64,000 nucleotides of DNA from Glandiceps talaboti (GCF_964340395.1 NC_135559.1:18973150-19037149); one strand, 5' to 3'. Counted from the stretch's first letter, positions 24,352 through 54,768 are shown. Notes: generated by a model from the sequence alone, not told the origin. Made by a program: numbers and translations.

Positions 24352-25086
24352 TAACCTCTAGACTTCTCCACCAAGGGAGCCGTGGTGTCAGTAGGAAAGA
24401 CAAACCCGGTGCTAACACACCTCGTTGTATTTCCTATACTTATAAAGTTGGCTATTTTCAAAAGCATGTGGTGTAATCCTTGGAAACTAGCTAGAATTAA
24501 CTCTTTTGTACATTCTGAAAGTTAATAATCTTTTCCTGATATTACCAATAACACAGCGATGTCTTTATAAGTATTAAACGGTTGTACATGTTTATAAGTT
24601 GATAAAACTATTACCCAGAAACATTCCATGTTTTATTTTGATGTGTTAAAAGTTTTTTTAATTTATTATATATAAAAAAAGACTGGTACTGAAGCTCTGT
24701 GTTACGTTTCATGATTTTGTGTTCATTTTATTTTATTTCATGGAAAAAAAAGGAAAATTTTACAAGATTAATTTTTAAATCATACAAAAAGTGATTGTAG
24801 AAATGATACACTCCATGTTACCTACAAATGTTTGTCTGTAAATAACTTTGTTGGTGTTTTATTTTTAAATTAAACCATCATTTGTAGAAATATTCCTCTA
24901 TAAAACGGAGACAACTTGGCTACTTGTGATTAGTGGTTCTCTAGTATATGTTTACGAGTGCTTTAAAAACCTGCATGCCCACTTCTGAGGTCAAAGGTTG
25001 AAGACGATAAAAGGAGTATCCCCCAGGAGGTTGAAATTGTTCAACTACACCTTTAGTTTTGATAAGCTGGACAGACACAATTTCTG

Positions 25087-25262
25087 CTGATTCCCATGAT
25101 GCAATGGTCCACAGCAAAGATACCCTATAAAGGCACAAGATCAACTTGATGTTTCTCAGAAATCACAAATAATTGTAGGTGATGTAAAATTATGAAATGA
25201 CTCTCCAGAACCCATAGTTTATGAAAATGTCTCCATTTCCTGGAGTGGTGTTCCCCTTTAAA
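25087..25262 (-). mobile_element. Half copy of TTAAAGGGG element
   Basis: From ATGATGCAATGGTCC to CCTGGAGTGGTGTTCCCC it matches the right half of the full element at 51475-51914 (ACTCTCCAGAACCCATAGTT and AATTGTAGGTGATGTAAAAT). The left half is missing. Confidence 0.75.
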
Positions 25263-25307
25263 CCACTGTGGTATGTTATTGGTGACATATATTACTACCT
25301 GTAACAC

Positions 25308-25738
25308 TCAAGTAAGACATTTAGATGATTTGCCACACTCATTTATAGTATCAATATAAAGTGTTAAAAGTATACCGTTTCAATTATTTTAATCATCAAC
25401 CTAGTATGTCTCTTAATGTAATCAATCTGTTACAAATATCTGCACTGCAAAGCAAGTAAATAGTCAATGACGTGTGTGTAAACATAGATTTCATAAAACA
25501 TTGTCTAGCTCTCATTCAGAGCTGACTATAACATGATTGTGACAGCTATCACTCACTGTTACAGTAGTCAATTGTTTACATGGTTTTCTGACCAACAGCA
25601 GACTCATTACATTAGAATGGCCCCATACTAGGCTTATAATTAAAGCAATGGAATGAGTATACTTTAACACTTGATTTGAGTACTGTTACTGAGTGAAAAA
25701 TACAGAAAGTGCTTTACTTCAGTGTTAAGGGTTGTAAG
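25308..25738 (+). mobile_element. Long-inverted-repeat element with internal insertion, relative of 57119-57357
   Basis: The outer parts (about 25330-25440 and 25640-25738) match the arms of 57119-57357, including GTGCTTTACTTCAGTGTTAA and GGGTTGTAA. About 200 bp of unrelated sequence separates the arms here. The neighbour 25740-25830 resembles the interior of the element at 28832. Confidence 0.6.
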
Positions 25739-26657
25739 TGGGGTTACAGCAGCACTTTGGCTGATGAGGATATAATCACCCTGTAATCAAGATATTATAT
25801 AAACACTGGAGAAAGTATACACTAGAAGTTAGACTAATGACGTCATCAGTTTGGGCTTATCAGCCTGCCCTATTGGGGAAAGGGAGATTAAACTACGCCC
25901 TCAACGGCTGATCTGTCAGTCTAACTAGAAGTCTGCATAAATAAATGTTCCCATTTTTCAGTGAGTGCAATCTACCGGGTATACAAATGCTCACTCATAG
26001 ATTAACATCAAATGTCACTTGTTAGTTTGTTCTGTCTCAGAAAATAACAAAACTGCTAAATATCTCTTCCTGTTAACTAAATCTGGGAGAAGATGAAATT
26101 AATACTAGTTTATAGAACTTCAAATGATATTCTGTATAACTTTCATACAAGCATTACAAGTAACTAACATTGGAGAATTCCTATCAAGAGATCACAAACA
26201 GAGATTCCATGTGTATTAAATTTTCCAACATGGACACCATATTTATATTATACTTGGAAGTTCTTTCTGCATTTTATATCTGCCATTTGTTTTCTGAAAA
26301 TATTTATATTTGTATTTATCATGATTCTGGTGGAATAATATCCACAGGTATTATTAAATTATTTCATAGTTTGTGTCATATTTTTGCACATATACTTTTA
26401 CAATATGTAAATTTTTGCCTTGCCAAACTTTCCAAACAATATAAAATGTAGGAAGTATTTTCCAAATCCCATTATGTCAATATTACATATATTGGACTAT
26501 TCTAAGTAGCCCACTTATTCGTGAGTCTCTGCTAAACACCTGCATTGTAAAATCAGTTTCACTAATAATAATTTAATAATTTAATAATTAATATTTAGTT
26601 TCACTACATAATTACATACATTTTGTGACCTCCCTATTGACTATACACCATTGAAGA

Positions 26658-26812
<155 letters not shown>

Positions 26813-27657
26813 ACATACACAATTCATACGTCTAGTACTCTGGGATGTAGGTAATTTCAAAAGTAAAATGTGAACATATATGGTAATATCTAGGACTGAG
26901 ACTCATAAATCTGCCCAATGATGGAAAGACCACTGTACTTTTTTAAGATTTACACATCCACATGCAATGCTAGTAATATTATCATTATGAATATAGTACA
27001 TATAGGTCCCATACATCAAAACAAAACACCAGGCATTCTATTCTTGAATATGCCCCATGGTATGCTATAGTCTACTATGACAAACATGCTCGACTGTTGA
27101 ATTTTGAACTTATGACCTTGAACTTGAAAACGGCATAGTCATGCAAATTAAACTGACCTTTGACTCTCACCTTCAATATTGTGAAGTAAAATTTGCATAG
27201 CACGGTAGTACACCTGGCCAATGAGCTGATATTTGAATATATAACTGTGGTGCTAACTTACATACTGCAACGTCAAAATAAAACCTGCCTGAGTCAAATA
27301 TTTTTCTAAGGCAGCTTCAATATATTGCCCTTCTAGATACAATACTCCCTTTCCAGAGAAACCTGGAAATTCATTGCATAACATGTTACATTATGAAAAT
27401 AACAGTATACTTGACTTAAGACTGAAAAAAATGATAAAATGTTCATACATTATTAAAATAATCAGTTCTGTAACTATAAGAAACGTGATTGTTGTAGCTG
27501 TGTTATTGCAATATATTTTAGATGAAAATATCAAATGTTACGTTTGATTTTAATAGCTCTAAAATATTTCCGTGATACACCAAATTATATTATGATTACT
27601 ACCTTTCCTTACATACTGAAGTAAAATGAATTGACTAGATTTATGATATGATTGGAT

Positions 27658-28285
<628 letters not shown>

Positions 28286-28831
28286 GTTGGCATCCTTGTT
28301 AATCATCCGAAACTATGACTAATCTATGACTCTATGATATAATTACACGTGTACAGAGGAAAATAGCACCAGATTAGACTCGGTGTTCTTCATTATTTTC
28401 ATGTTATGGGTAGGTTAACTCAGTGAGGTAGTTATTTATGGCATGTATCGACTGATATAGGGGTTTGAAATGAAAGCTCCCCTCCTTTGATAGATACAAT
28501 GAAAAACTGGGAAAACTTTGGGAATGACACTGGGAAAACTTTGGGAATGAAACTAGGGAAAGTTTTGTTCCTTTGTTTGATATATATATATATATAGGCA
28601 GTATGGTATGGTGTTCAAAGTTTTGTCAATTTTTTGTACCCTTGGTTAACAACTTATGGAGGTAGCTGACGAACATGATTACCTGATGTAATAAAATAAC
28701 AAAAAACGTAACTTTATATTTCCACAATTCAATGTGTTTTACAAAAATTGCAGCCATATTTCAGAGAATTGTCATCTTTGTAAAGTTGTACACAAGTCAT
28801 ATTGTCTCTTTGTGATTTAAGACACGACTCT

Positions 28832-29323
28832 GGTAATCAGGGCTTTGGTTTACTAAGATAGACACAAACTAAAAGTACTGTGGCTCGATGTAGTAGATTA
28901 CACAAGTGGGTGATAGCGGTTCCTCTGTTGTGTGAATCTAATCACCCTGTGATCAGGATAGTGTAAATATTGGAAGTCCCAAAACAGCACTGCAAGTTTA
29001 TGGAACTCTAATGAAACTAGTTTCAGTTTACTAAGATAGACACAAACTAAATCTATTGTTCTTCAATGTGGTAGATTACACAAGTGGGTGCTAGCGGTTC
29101 CTCTGTTGTGTGATTCTAATCACCCTGTGATCAAGATAGTGTAAACATTGGAAGCCCCAAAACAGTACTGCAAGTATATTTAACTAACTTACTGTTTCAG
29201 AGAGACGCCTTCCTACTGAGACGATAGTTAAAGCAACATCAATATCTTATTAATGTTGTATCAACATGTTGCGACAATAGTTTTAGTTTGTGTTTATCTT
29301 AGTAAACTGAGACCCCGATTACC
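28832..29323 (+). mobile_element. Element with ~44 bp inverted ends and internal tandem duplication
   Basis: The left end GGTAATCAGGGCTTTGGTTT then ACTAAGATAGACACAAACTA is mirrored at the right by TTAGTTTGTGTTTATCTTAG then TAAACTGAGACCCCGATTAC. Inside, a ~175 bp unit containing GATTACACAAGTGGGTGATA is repeated twice (about 28850-29025 and 29027-29190). The duplicated unit itself begins with the terminal motif. Confidence 0.8.
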
Positions 29324-29952
29324 AAAAGTAATGTTATTTGTAATACTGGTCAACCTTGTGAAAAATCCTGTAAAAAAAATGTAATATATATATGCAGTCA
29401 TAGTTTTGAGCTAGGAAGAAATATTGCAAAAAATGATGATATCGTAAGTGGCAGGCTCTGTTTTGAACTAGTTTTTCTAGAATGAAATATTACACAAATC
29501 TACTGTGATGTTGTAATTTCTTAAATATCGTGCCATCGTAAGTGTCTTGCAACATTTCAAAATAAAAGAAAAAGTTTGCCGAATTCTGAAAATGTTAAAT
29601 TATTGTGACACACTAATTCCCTGAACTTATATTAAAAATGTCTCCTTGCAGCTGAAAAAGATTTGAAAATTGCCCATTTTAATAATTGTTAATAATACAG
29701 TAAATGTCATAACTATTGTAAGAATTATATTATTTTGATTATAATGTCTAATGTACTCAAAAATTTTTTTCACAAAATTATGGAAATTTGAATCATTTTC
29801 AAATTTTTCCAAAATGTACTCATGATTATGAAGGCTTAAATTATTGGTCAAAATTTTTATGACATACGTACTTTTGGTTATTCCATTAACACTATAACAA
29901 GTCTTCATAGAACACACAGTCCCTTCAAATACATAACTATAGTTAATCCAAT

Positions 29953-30198
29953 AGGGAACTTGCAAACCCGCCATGTTGAATGTTGCATCATGGGAAATGT
30001 GATAATAAATACTAATCGAATAGTATTGTAAACAATATTGTTACATTGTTTTTAACCACAAATACTCAATTCATAGTTACCCTGACCATTGTGGGAGGTT
30101 TATTTTATCGGTAGCTCCAGATTAGGTATTACGATAACCCCAGCAAATCCCATGGTCCTTTGCATCTGAGCATGCTCAGTATGGATTGCAAGTTCCCT
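29953..30198 (+). mobile_element. MITE with AGGGAACTTGCAA ends, copy 2
   Basis: Whole-length relative of 15752-15995 with intact 13 bp inverted ends. TA lies on both outer sides of the GGGAAC/GTTCCC core, consistent with a TA target duplication as in Tc1/mariner-type elements. Confidence 0.9.
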
Positions 30199-31189
30199 AT
30201 TATGATACTTACACCAAACCAAAATAAATTCTATGAATACTGGACAAAAAATGAATGCTTTGTGGGAGCTCAAAGGGAAAGGATACCTTGTGAATTGATG
30301 ATTTTTAATAAAAACTTGGTGTAAAATGAGATAAATTGCGTTGGCTTTATTCACTTTTACTTATTTGTACGGAGTTGGCATCATTCAGAACTTATGTGGA
30401 AGTGATGTGCGAGGTGGTAGGGAATTTCGTTCAAATCTGACAATAACCCCAACGAAGTTAGGGGGCCTTTTATTCCTGTCATATTTCATATTCCATCATA
30501 TTTCTGTAGTTCCCTAGAAAGGCATGTACGTCACTTCTGCATAAGTTCGCACCAATGCGAATGCCATACTGATAAGTGAAAGGGAATGAAACCAACATAT
30601 TCTATCCTCTATGACATCATAATCCCCAATCAGGGAGAACAGTAGGCAATATAACTGTAAGTTTGTGGCTGCTCAGGTCGGTCACCAATCACCTGTTTTA
30701 AGTCTTTTTATTTCACTCATAATGCAATTTTGAATAGTCAGCTTTGCATTTACTGGTTAAGAGACATCTAAAGAACATTTTTCAAGGTTGTGGTATGGAG
30801 CATTTAGAATCACCTTTAATATGCAAGTTTGTATTAAAGAATGTGAATTTACAAGCTATCCTTTCCCTTTCACCATAAACATAGACCCTACACAAAATGT
30901 GTACAGTCTATACTTTAACTCTACTAAATAAGTTTGGGAGATCTGCTATGAACAAAGAATTTAAAGCCGGTATAAACCTTATATTAAAACAGTGCATGAA
31001 ATAACGCTACCACTTTTTTAATACTGTAATAAGTACATTTGTATAAACGTTATTCTATTTTGAGAAAAATCAAATATTCAATTATTTTCATATAAAAATA
31101 CCCATTTTCCCATTACAAATACATTTCCTATTATTTACAAATATAAAATTGCACAAACATCATATTATATTTTGTACTCATATCTTCAA

Positions 31190-48771
<17,582 letters not shown>

Positions 48772-49937
48772 TTTAGGACCGGCCGACCACGTTTAAAACT
48801 GTAATACAATGATCGGCTGGTTAAAATATGACGAGAAACTCGTGTGTAATCATGAAACGCATCTCATCATTTGTTTCAATCACGCCATCCTGATTGAGGG
48901 GTCAAAGACATTTAAAAGTCGTATTGATTCACAGACTGAATATTCGCTAAGATAATGTAGTACATGTATAAATTTTAAGGAATAGAAGAGTGGCAGAAAA
49001 TGGATGAAAAAGGCATACATATATATATTCGTTTGTTTTGTTTTGTAAAAGTATTAGCTAGGTTAACAATTTATGGTGTCAGTTGCGTGTTAACATTATT
49101 CGAAGCGACAGTCTGGAAATGTACCAATAAAGCAGCGGGAATTTTAACTTCACAGTTTCGTACCTCGTCTGGGCTTTCCTGAGAAGGGACTCTCAAATCA
49201 AAGTGCAGTCTGAGAGAGTAAGTTTTGTAGCAGAATAGTAAATCAACCTTTTTCGTCATATACAAGCAATATAATGAATGGTTGTAGCTGCAATAACTAA
49301 CTGTATATTTTGGTCGTTTTTTACGCCGCGCCGTTGCTGTTGTCGGGCTACCACTCAAAAACAACCCGAATATGATTATGAATACAAATGTAGTTTATTG
49401 CAGCTTGGCTGATATATGATGTCTTTGTCGTTTACTTTGGGTTATTTTAGTCACAGACGCCTCTCCAGTGTCTCTGTTTTAGTTTATCAAAACACAATAG
49501 GGTGAACTGGATATTCCTGGTTATCTGGTAGATAAAATATTTCATAGTTTGACCACTAGGAGTGCTGTTCACAAGACATTTTGTAATGTAACAAAAGCAG
49601 ACGTGAAGTTTCCACTCTTTTCCATGTTCTTGCTTTTAACGACTACCAGTAATTAAACATACCCAACTACTCCAATAATGCTCTTTATTAACACACTTCT
49701 TTTACACACATTTTGTTCATGATTTTTTCATAAATTGCTATACAGTAATGATAGTAGTATACATTCTCAGTGGCCATGGATAAATTTTAGTCCTCATTTT
49801 ACCAAATCTGTGGAAAATGACCGACACTTCAGCTACCAGAACATATCATATTGTTGTATACACTTTATGTAGTGAACGTGTGTGAATTTGTACGTGTGCA
49901 TGTGTGTGTCATACCAGTTTGTAATTAGTAAAACCCC

Positions 49938-50283
49938 AATTGTTTCTTGTCAGGATATGTTGTCTAAAGTGGTGGGACGATGCAATTTTTTAAAATTTCT
50001 TTTGTAATTCTCAAGAAACCTGTCTGACATCAACCTACTATTTATGACAGTTACTGTTCTTTTTATTTAGTACTTTAGAGCAAATGAGTATGTGGGGCAG
50101 ATGTCATTTGCTTGTTCATGATCGGCTCTACAGTTCTTCTCACTGAAGTAGCAATTAATGTAAGGAGGGTTATTTTGTGTTTTCTCCCGGGTCTGCAGAC
50201 TGCATGGGCTGGACAAACATGAAAAAAAAATGCCAGGGGGTACATTTGTATTTAAGTGATGCGCATGCTGACCAGAAACAATT
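49938..50283 (+). mobile_element. MITE with AATTGTTTCTGGTC ends, copy 2
   Basis: Ends AATTGTTTCTTGTC and GACCAGAAACAATT (one mismatch) bound 346 bp, homologous to 10399-10712 throughout. It ends about 190 bp before the AUNIP start codon. Confidence 0.85.
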
Positions 50284-50314
50284 CTTTTCTATTTTTAAGT
50301 TTAATTCACATATC

Positions 50315-50400
50315 AAGTTCATCTACATGTATCTCCAAACTCAAGTACATCTACATGTATCTCCAAACTCAAGTACATCTACATGTATCTCCAAACTCTA
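50315..50400. repeat. 28 bp tandem repeat, three units
   Basis: Three exact units of ACATCTACATGTATCTCCAA then ACTCAAGT, ending about 75 bp before the AUNIP ATG. Confidence 0.95.
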
Positions 50401-50474
50401 ATTGTAGTAATTGTACTATGAATTAATAAAAGAGATTGTTTTTTATTTGTAATTTGCAGAATTCAAGTAGTATA

Positions 50475-50558
50475 ATGAGTAAAACCAAGAAGCCAGTAGA
50501 GAGTACACACACAGCACAACCATGTGATGTATGGCTGACAACAAGAGGTAGACACAGG
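50475..50558 (+). CDS. AUNIP: AUNIP exon 1
   Basis: 28 codons from ATG: MSKTKKPVES, then CDVWLTTRGRHR, with a GTAAGT donor in phase 0. The ATG context (ATAATGA) has A at -3. Confidence 0.8.
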
Positions 50559-50643
50559 GTAAGTCAGGCTTTAGAATCTTTCAGTATTAGTAATTATGTT
50601 TTGAAAAATTAAAGAAAAAATTACCAAAATGTGATATTTTCCC

Positions 50644-50678
<35 letters not shown>

Positions 50679-53411
50679 CTTGCTCACTCACTCACTCACT
50701 CACTCACTCAATCAATCAATCAATCAATCAAAGCAGAGTGTAGCAGAGAGTAGATGTAATGAAAATTCAAATGGAGTGTATGCTTGCAGGGCTTGAAATC
50801 CTGGCAGCCTAGAAGAATGTATCCAACCGAAACTACAAAAATTGAACCTCTCTAAAAAGCAGTCAATACAGCATTACATGTATTACATTTTCATTATAAG
50901 TGCAAATGTACTCAGACATGCAAAGTACTTCTTTCCTACAAACATATATAAGTTCAAATTTCTGTTGTTTTCCTGTGATCTTTGCTGTTGTAATGATTCT
51001 AGACAGCTTACTTTTATTGAACGTGAAGACACTAAAGTTACCATACCACACTGTTACTGTATTGAAAGTACATTCTCAGTAAACCTGTACACTGTTTATC
51101 AAACCAGTTTTTGGATTAGAGGTAAATTAGGGTAAAAATTACATAATTTTCTAAATTACCCAATTACAGATGAGGAGGCTGAACTATTTCCAATATGTAT
51201 ACCGAAATATTTTTCCTTATATCCATATCTTGTAGAGTATACCAGCACAAAAGAAACTTCCTGGAATACACTTTGGAAGGAAGATCACGGTTTTACCATA
51301 TCCAACAATACCAGCAGCAACTAAACAGTCTAGACTTTCAGCTTTCTTTAAACCAGTGTTGCAGACAAGAAACTTAAATTTGAAAACTAATCATTATCCT
51401 GAACAAATAGGTAGGTGAAGTGAAAGGTTTGATTTGCTTTTAAAGAGACACAGTCTGTAACCTGGGTTGGGTTATTAAAGGGGACCATCACGCCAGGAAA
51501 GAGACATTTTCATAAACTATGGGTTCTGGAGTCATTTCATGATTTTACATCACCTACAATTACTTACAATTTCAGAGAAATATCAAGTTGATCTTGTGTC
51601 TTTGCACCATTGCATGATGGGAGTCAGCAGTAATATTTCCATAGTTGCACAATGAATATTCATGACTCCTAAGTGCATATTCCCTTCAATGTAAAACATC
51701 TCATGAATATTCAGTGTGTAACCATGAATATATTATATCTGCTGACTCCCATAATGCAATGGCCCACGTTTTGTAACCTATAAAGGCACAAGATCAAGTT
51801 GATCATTCTCTGAAATCACAAGTAATTGTAGGTGATGTAAAATGATGAAATGACTCTCCAGAACCCATAGTTGATGAAAATGCTTTTATTTCCTGGAGTG
51901 AGGTTCCTCTTTAAATGTCAGATGAAGATTAAAATTTAGATGACAAACACAGTTGTGTGGCAGAGCTATAGAAAAAGTTTGTCCATGAATGATCCTATCA
52001 AAGATAAGAGTGCACTAGAACCTAGGATTGAAACATGGGTCTTTAAGTTGAATATTACCCATTTCATTTCAATTACTGATTACACATGATATCTAGTAAC
52101 TCTCAGTATCCAAGTACTATGTGGGAAATGTTTAAAAATTGCATTACATGGTACTCAAATAATTATCAGTATCTGCAACAGCATTTCATCTAATGCTACA
52201 AGGTCAAAATAAAACAAGGCTGTTGATTTATTCTCACTTATTCATTGCAATACATGTACATATGTGGCAAGTAAGTCATGTTGATGACCACAAATATGAA
52301 TGATTGTTATTTTTATGACACACCTAGGTGGTAAAATTCTATTTCAAGTGCTGAGAATAGGCCTTTCCAGAATTTACGATGGTGGCACTCTACTTCCTGT
52401 CTGTGTGTACCTTGGGGTATACATGGTATAGGTTACTCAGTTAATCATAGAGCACTGCTGCTTTCCTCGATGTCTGAACAATATGAAAAATGTCCCTGAT
52501 TTACACTTCTACAAAATGCCAAGGGACAAAGCCCTTAAGGAACGGCACTATGAGGGGATGATACCCCCAATTTGAGCGAGGGCACTGTATTCTCAATTTC
52601 CTGTTTGCAGTCTGGAATGGCCTATTGAATGACAAATGTGTATGTGTATGTGTATGTGTTATATCTGTAACGCTGACTCTTGATTTGTTTTACCCATGCA
52701 GGCAAAGATTTGAAGACAAGCAATTTTTCAAACTCAACTGAATTGAATAGAAGAAGTGAAGAGGTACAAGTTAGTACTGTGTGTCAGACTGGAAACACTA
52801 CTAGGAAACTTGTCAAACACATTCATGAAATTGTATCAGGTGACATTACTTGTGTAAAAAATGGATGCAATGACAAACATGCAAATCACATGTCAAAGTC
52901 TGATTACTCATGTGACACATCACGGTTGGAAAAAAATTGTAACCTGTCACATTCAAACAATCACATGACACAATTAGTGAGTGTGAAGCGACAGGGGTCA
53001 TACAGTGAATCACAGAATTCAAATACAGAAACTGGGGAAGAAGATTTAGACTACGGTACCTTATGTGGAAAGTCAACAGATATGAAATGTCACGGTTCAT
53101 GCAGTAAATCACAAAACTCAAATCTACAATCTGCAGAAGAAGATATAGACTATAGTTACCTGCTTGGAAACTCAACGGATACATTGGAATTCACGGAAGA
53201 TTCCCAGGGATATCTCAGACTCAAAACAAGGAATATTAAAGATTCATCACTAGAGATTAAAACAGATCAAACTAGTGATTCTGATGAGAGTGTCATAGCA
53301 GAGACACATGAACTTGACATTGAGAATGATGACATTGAAGACTATGAGATGATGTCATCATTAGATTGTTATCCAGACAGTCAAGGGTATTTAAGGATAG
53401 TTAAACGATGA
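50475..53411 (+). CDS. AUNIP: AUNIP homolog, three coding exons, 322 aa
   Basis: Coding blocks 50475-50558, 51236-51410 and 52702-53411 join in frame (phases 0 and 1). AUNIP binds aurora kinase A and ninein at spindle poles and, in mammals, helps recruit CtIP to DNA breaks. Seen: an N-terminal CDVW motif (17-20, compare CGVW in vertebrates), a basic GRKITVLPYP segment (42-51, compare the KMLTLLPGE region), and KQSRLSAFF (58-66), which matches the vertebrate QRSIASFF and the PCNA-box pattern QxxLxxFF. At the C-terminus, EFTEDSQGYLRL (249-260) and CYPDSQGYLRIVKR (last 14 residues) match the two DSxG motifs of vertebrate AUNIP. The middle is acidic, Ser-rich and low in similarity, with a 33-residue tandem duplication (about 184-216 and 217-249). 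Length is near vertebrate AUNIP (about 357). Family identity is inferred from these short motifs and their order. Confidence 0.82.
50646..50730. repeat. (AATC)n / (ACTC)n microsatellite
   Basis: Compound tetranucleotide tract in AUNIP intron 1. Confidence 0.95.
51236..51410 (+). CDS. AUNIP: AUNIP exon 2 (PIP-like box)
   Basis: Opens after ATATCTTGTAG and encodes SIPAQKKLPGIHFGRKITVL, then TKQSRLSAFFKPV at residues 57-69. The donor GTAGGT leaves phase 1. Confidence 0.82.
51475..51914. mobile_element. Element with ~190 bp inverted arms, TTAAAGGGG family
   Basis: TTAAAGGGGACCATCACGCC then AGGAAAGAGACATTTTCATA is mirrored at the right by TGATGAAAATGCTTTTATTT and CCTGGAGTGAGGTTCCTCTT. The inner words GATTTTACATCACCTACAAT and TAATTGTAGGTGATGTAAAA also pair. 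It fills much of AUNIP intron 2. A half copy is at 25087-25262, and a short relative starts at 35568. Confidence 0.8.
52360..52622 (+). mobile_element. MITE with GGCCTTTCCAGA ends, copy 1
   Basis: GGCCTTTCCAGA and TCTGGAATGGCC are inverted ends with one mismatch, flanked by TA on both sides (52358-52359 and 52623-52624). The whole length matches 56571-56825. It ends 80 bp before AUNIP exon 3. Confidence 0.85.
52702..53411 (+). CDS. AUNIP: AUNIP exon 3 (acidic region and C-terminal DSQG motifs)
   Basis: Follows a TTTTACCCATGCAG acceptor. The 235 residues include the duplicated ESQNSNTETGEEDLDYG / KSQNSNLQSAEEDIDYS units and two SQGYLR motifs, the second four residues from the stop. The open frame upstream to 52680 is intron. 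Confidence 0.85.
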
Positions 53412-53496
53412 TGTAGATATTGGATTCTGAAAAAGTATTTGAGTGAATGATGGATATTTTGAGGTGGAATGTCAATGTGTCATTTACATGAATTAT

Positions 53497-53585
53497 TCTG
53501 TAAGGTATGCCATGACGGTGCGCCCTCACACATCAGTCAACCCCTCTTGTGAGGTCAGAGTGACATGACGTATCCTGCAGTCTAT
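53497..53585 (+). mobile_element. GCGCCCTCAC hairpin element, copy 6
   Basis: CTGTAAGGTATGCCATGACG, then GTGCGCCCTCACACATCAGT and a right end GACATGACGTATCCTGCAGT. It starts about 85 bp after the AUNIP stop and may lie in its 3' UTR. Confidence 0.8.
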
Positions 53586-53649
53586 GTGTTATTGTAAATA
53601 TTGTATTTATTAACAAGGAGTAGACTAAGTGTATTTGTTGAGATTTAGA

Positions 53650-54010
53650 CCCTTTGTAACATAGGTAGGAGAAATCTGGTCAAACTTGCATAGGTTCCAT
53701 ACTTTGTAGCATAATTTTGGTGGGGTAACCCGGTAACAGAGGGAGGAAGTCTGGTAAAACTTGCATACCTTGTAACATAAATTTGATGGGAATCTTGGTA
53801 ACAAGTGAAATCTGATAAAATTTGCATAGATTTCTATACCTTGTACAGTAATTTTAATAGGGAATCCTGGTAAGAGAGAGGGGAATCTGCATACGTTCCA
53901 TACCTTGTACCATAAGTTTGATGGGTAACCCTGGTAACAGAGAAGGGAAATCTGATAAAATTTGCATAGGTTTCTGAAGTGCTATGGACCATATTTTTGT
54001 GGGTAACCTT
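53650..54010. repeat. Degenerate ~80-90 bp minisatellite, about four units
   Basis: Units share GGTAACCCTGGTAACAGAG, AAATCTGATAAAATTTGCAT and CCTTGTACCATAA-like words. Confidence 0.7.
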
Positions 54011-54768
54011 ACTTCTTGGTAAAATATCTGCAATTGGGTAGATTTTTACCTACTTAGAACATCACCTAAACAAAAACTCTATGCATTGCAGAAACTTTTA
54101 CCCTGTAAGAGATAAATGCAGAAGTTTTCATAGTAATAGGTGTAATTTAAACAAGTGTCGTAGTCATTTTACTTGACTTCCCACTAAAAATATGAAAAAT
54201 AAGATAAAATAAAGATCAAGTTTTACTAAATTTGCTCCTTTGTGTTACAAGTTGTCAAACCATACCACATCATTTCTGTTTCAGACTTACGACATGCACA
54301 TATAAGGATTATTGTACTAGTACTTTTTGAAAATTAAATAGGTGAGGGTAATATATTTTTTAAAGGATTTACTGATAGTACTTTGATAACATAAAGTTCC
54401 TCTGCATGTGTTTTAGTTTCTTTTTTAAAGTTTGATAAAAAGTAATTTAAAATCATCCATCTCAATAATTAGAACGAAAAACAAGTTGGCAAAGTTAAAT
54501 CGCATTGACTTCTATTGCTGCTTTAACCTAATCCTGCCATGGCCACTGTCTTTTACATGGACTTGACCTAAAGTGGGTTTAAATTAGGCAAGACAGACAT
54601 AAATGACAAAGACAACATCAGTGTATAGCGCCCTCTAGTGGCTCTGTGATGTACACAATCTAAGGGTCTTGCTTGTTTACTGTATTTCTCAGCTAGCTAC
54701 TGTATTTGTCCTTTATCATTGATAAATATTATAATTTATAATTGATAATATCAATTTGATTAAAATCT

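Larger units (their letters stand above)
48772..50474. promoter_or_regulatory. Divergent upstream region between GK5 and AUNIP
   Basis: The two start codons face away from each other across 1.7 kb. The stretch includes a locally CpG-richer patch near 49320 (TTACGCCGCGCCGTTG) and an E2F-like GCGGGAA at 49135-49141. No TATA box is convincing. The right third is a MITE (49938-50283) and a short tandem repeat. Either gene may have a non-coding first exon here that I cannot see. Confidence 0.35.

Noticed and set aside
29627-29974. 115-codon minus-strand frame with a hydrophobic C-terminal stretch
   Set aside because: Its start lies in a MITE copy, and the rest is very AT-rich with no known domain. 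The hydrophobic stretch is what AT-rich codons give. Transcript data would be needed to revive it.
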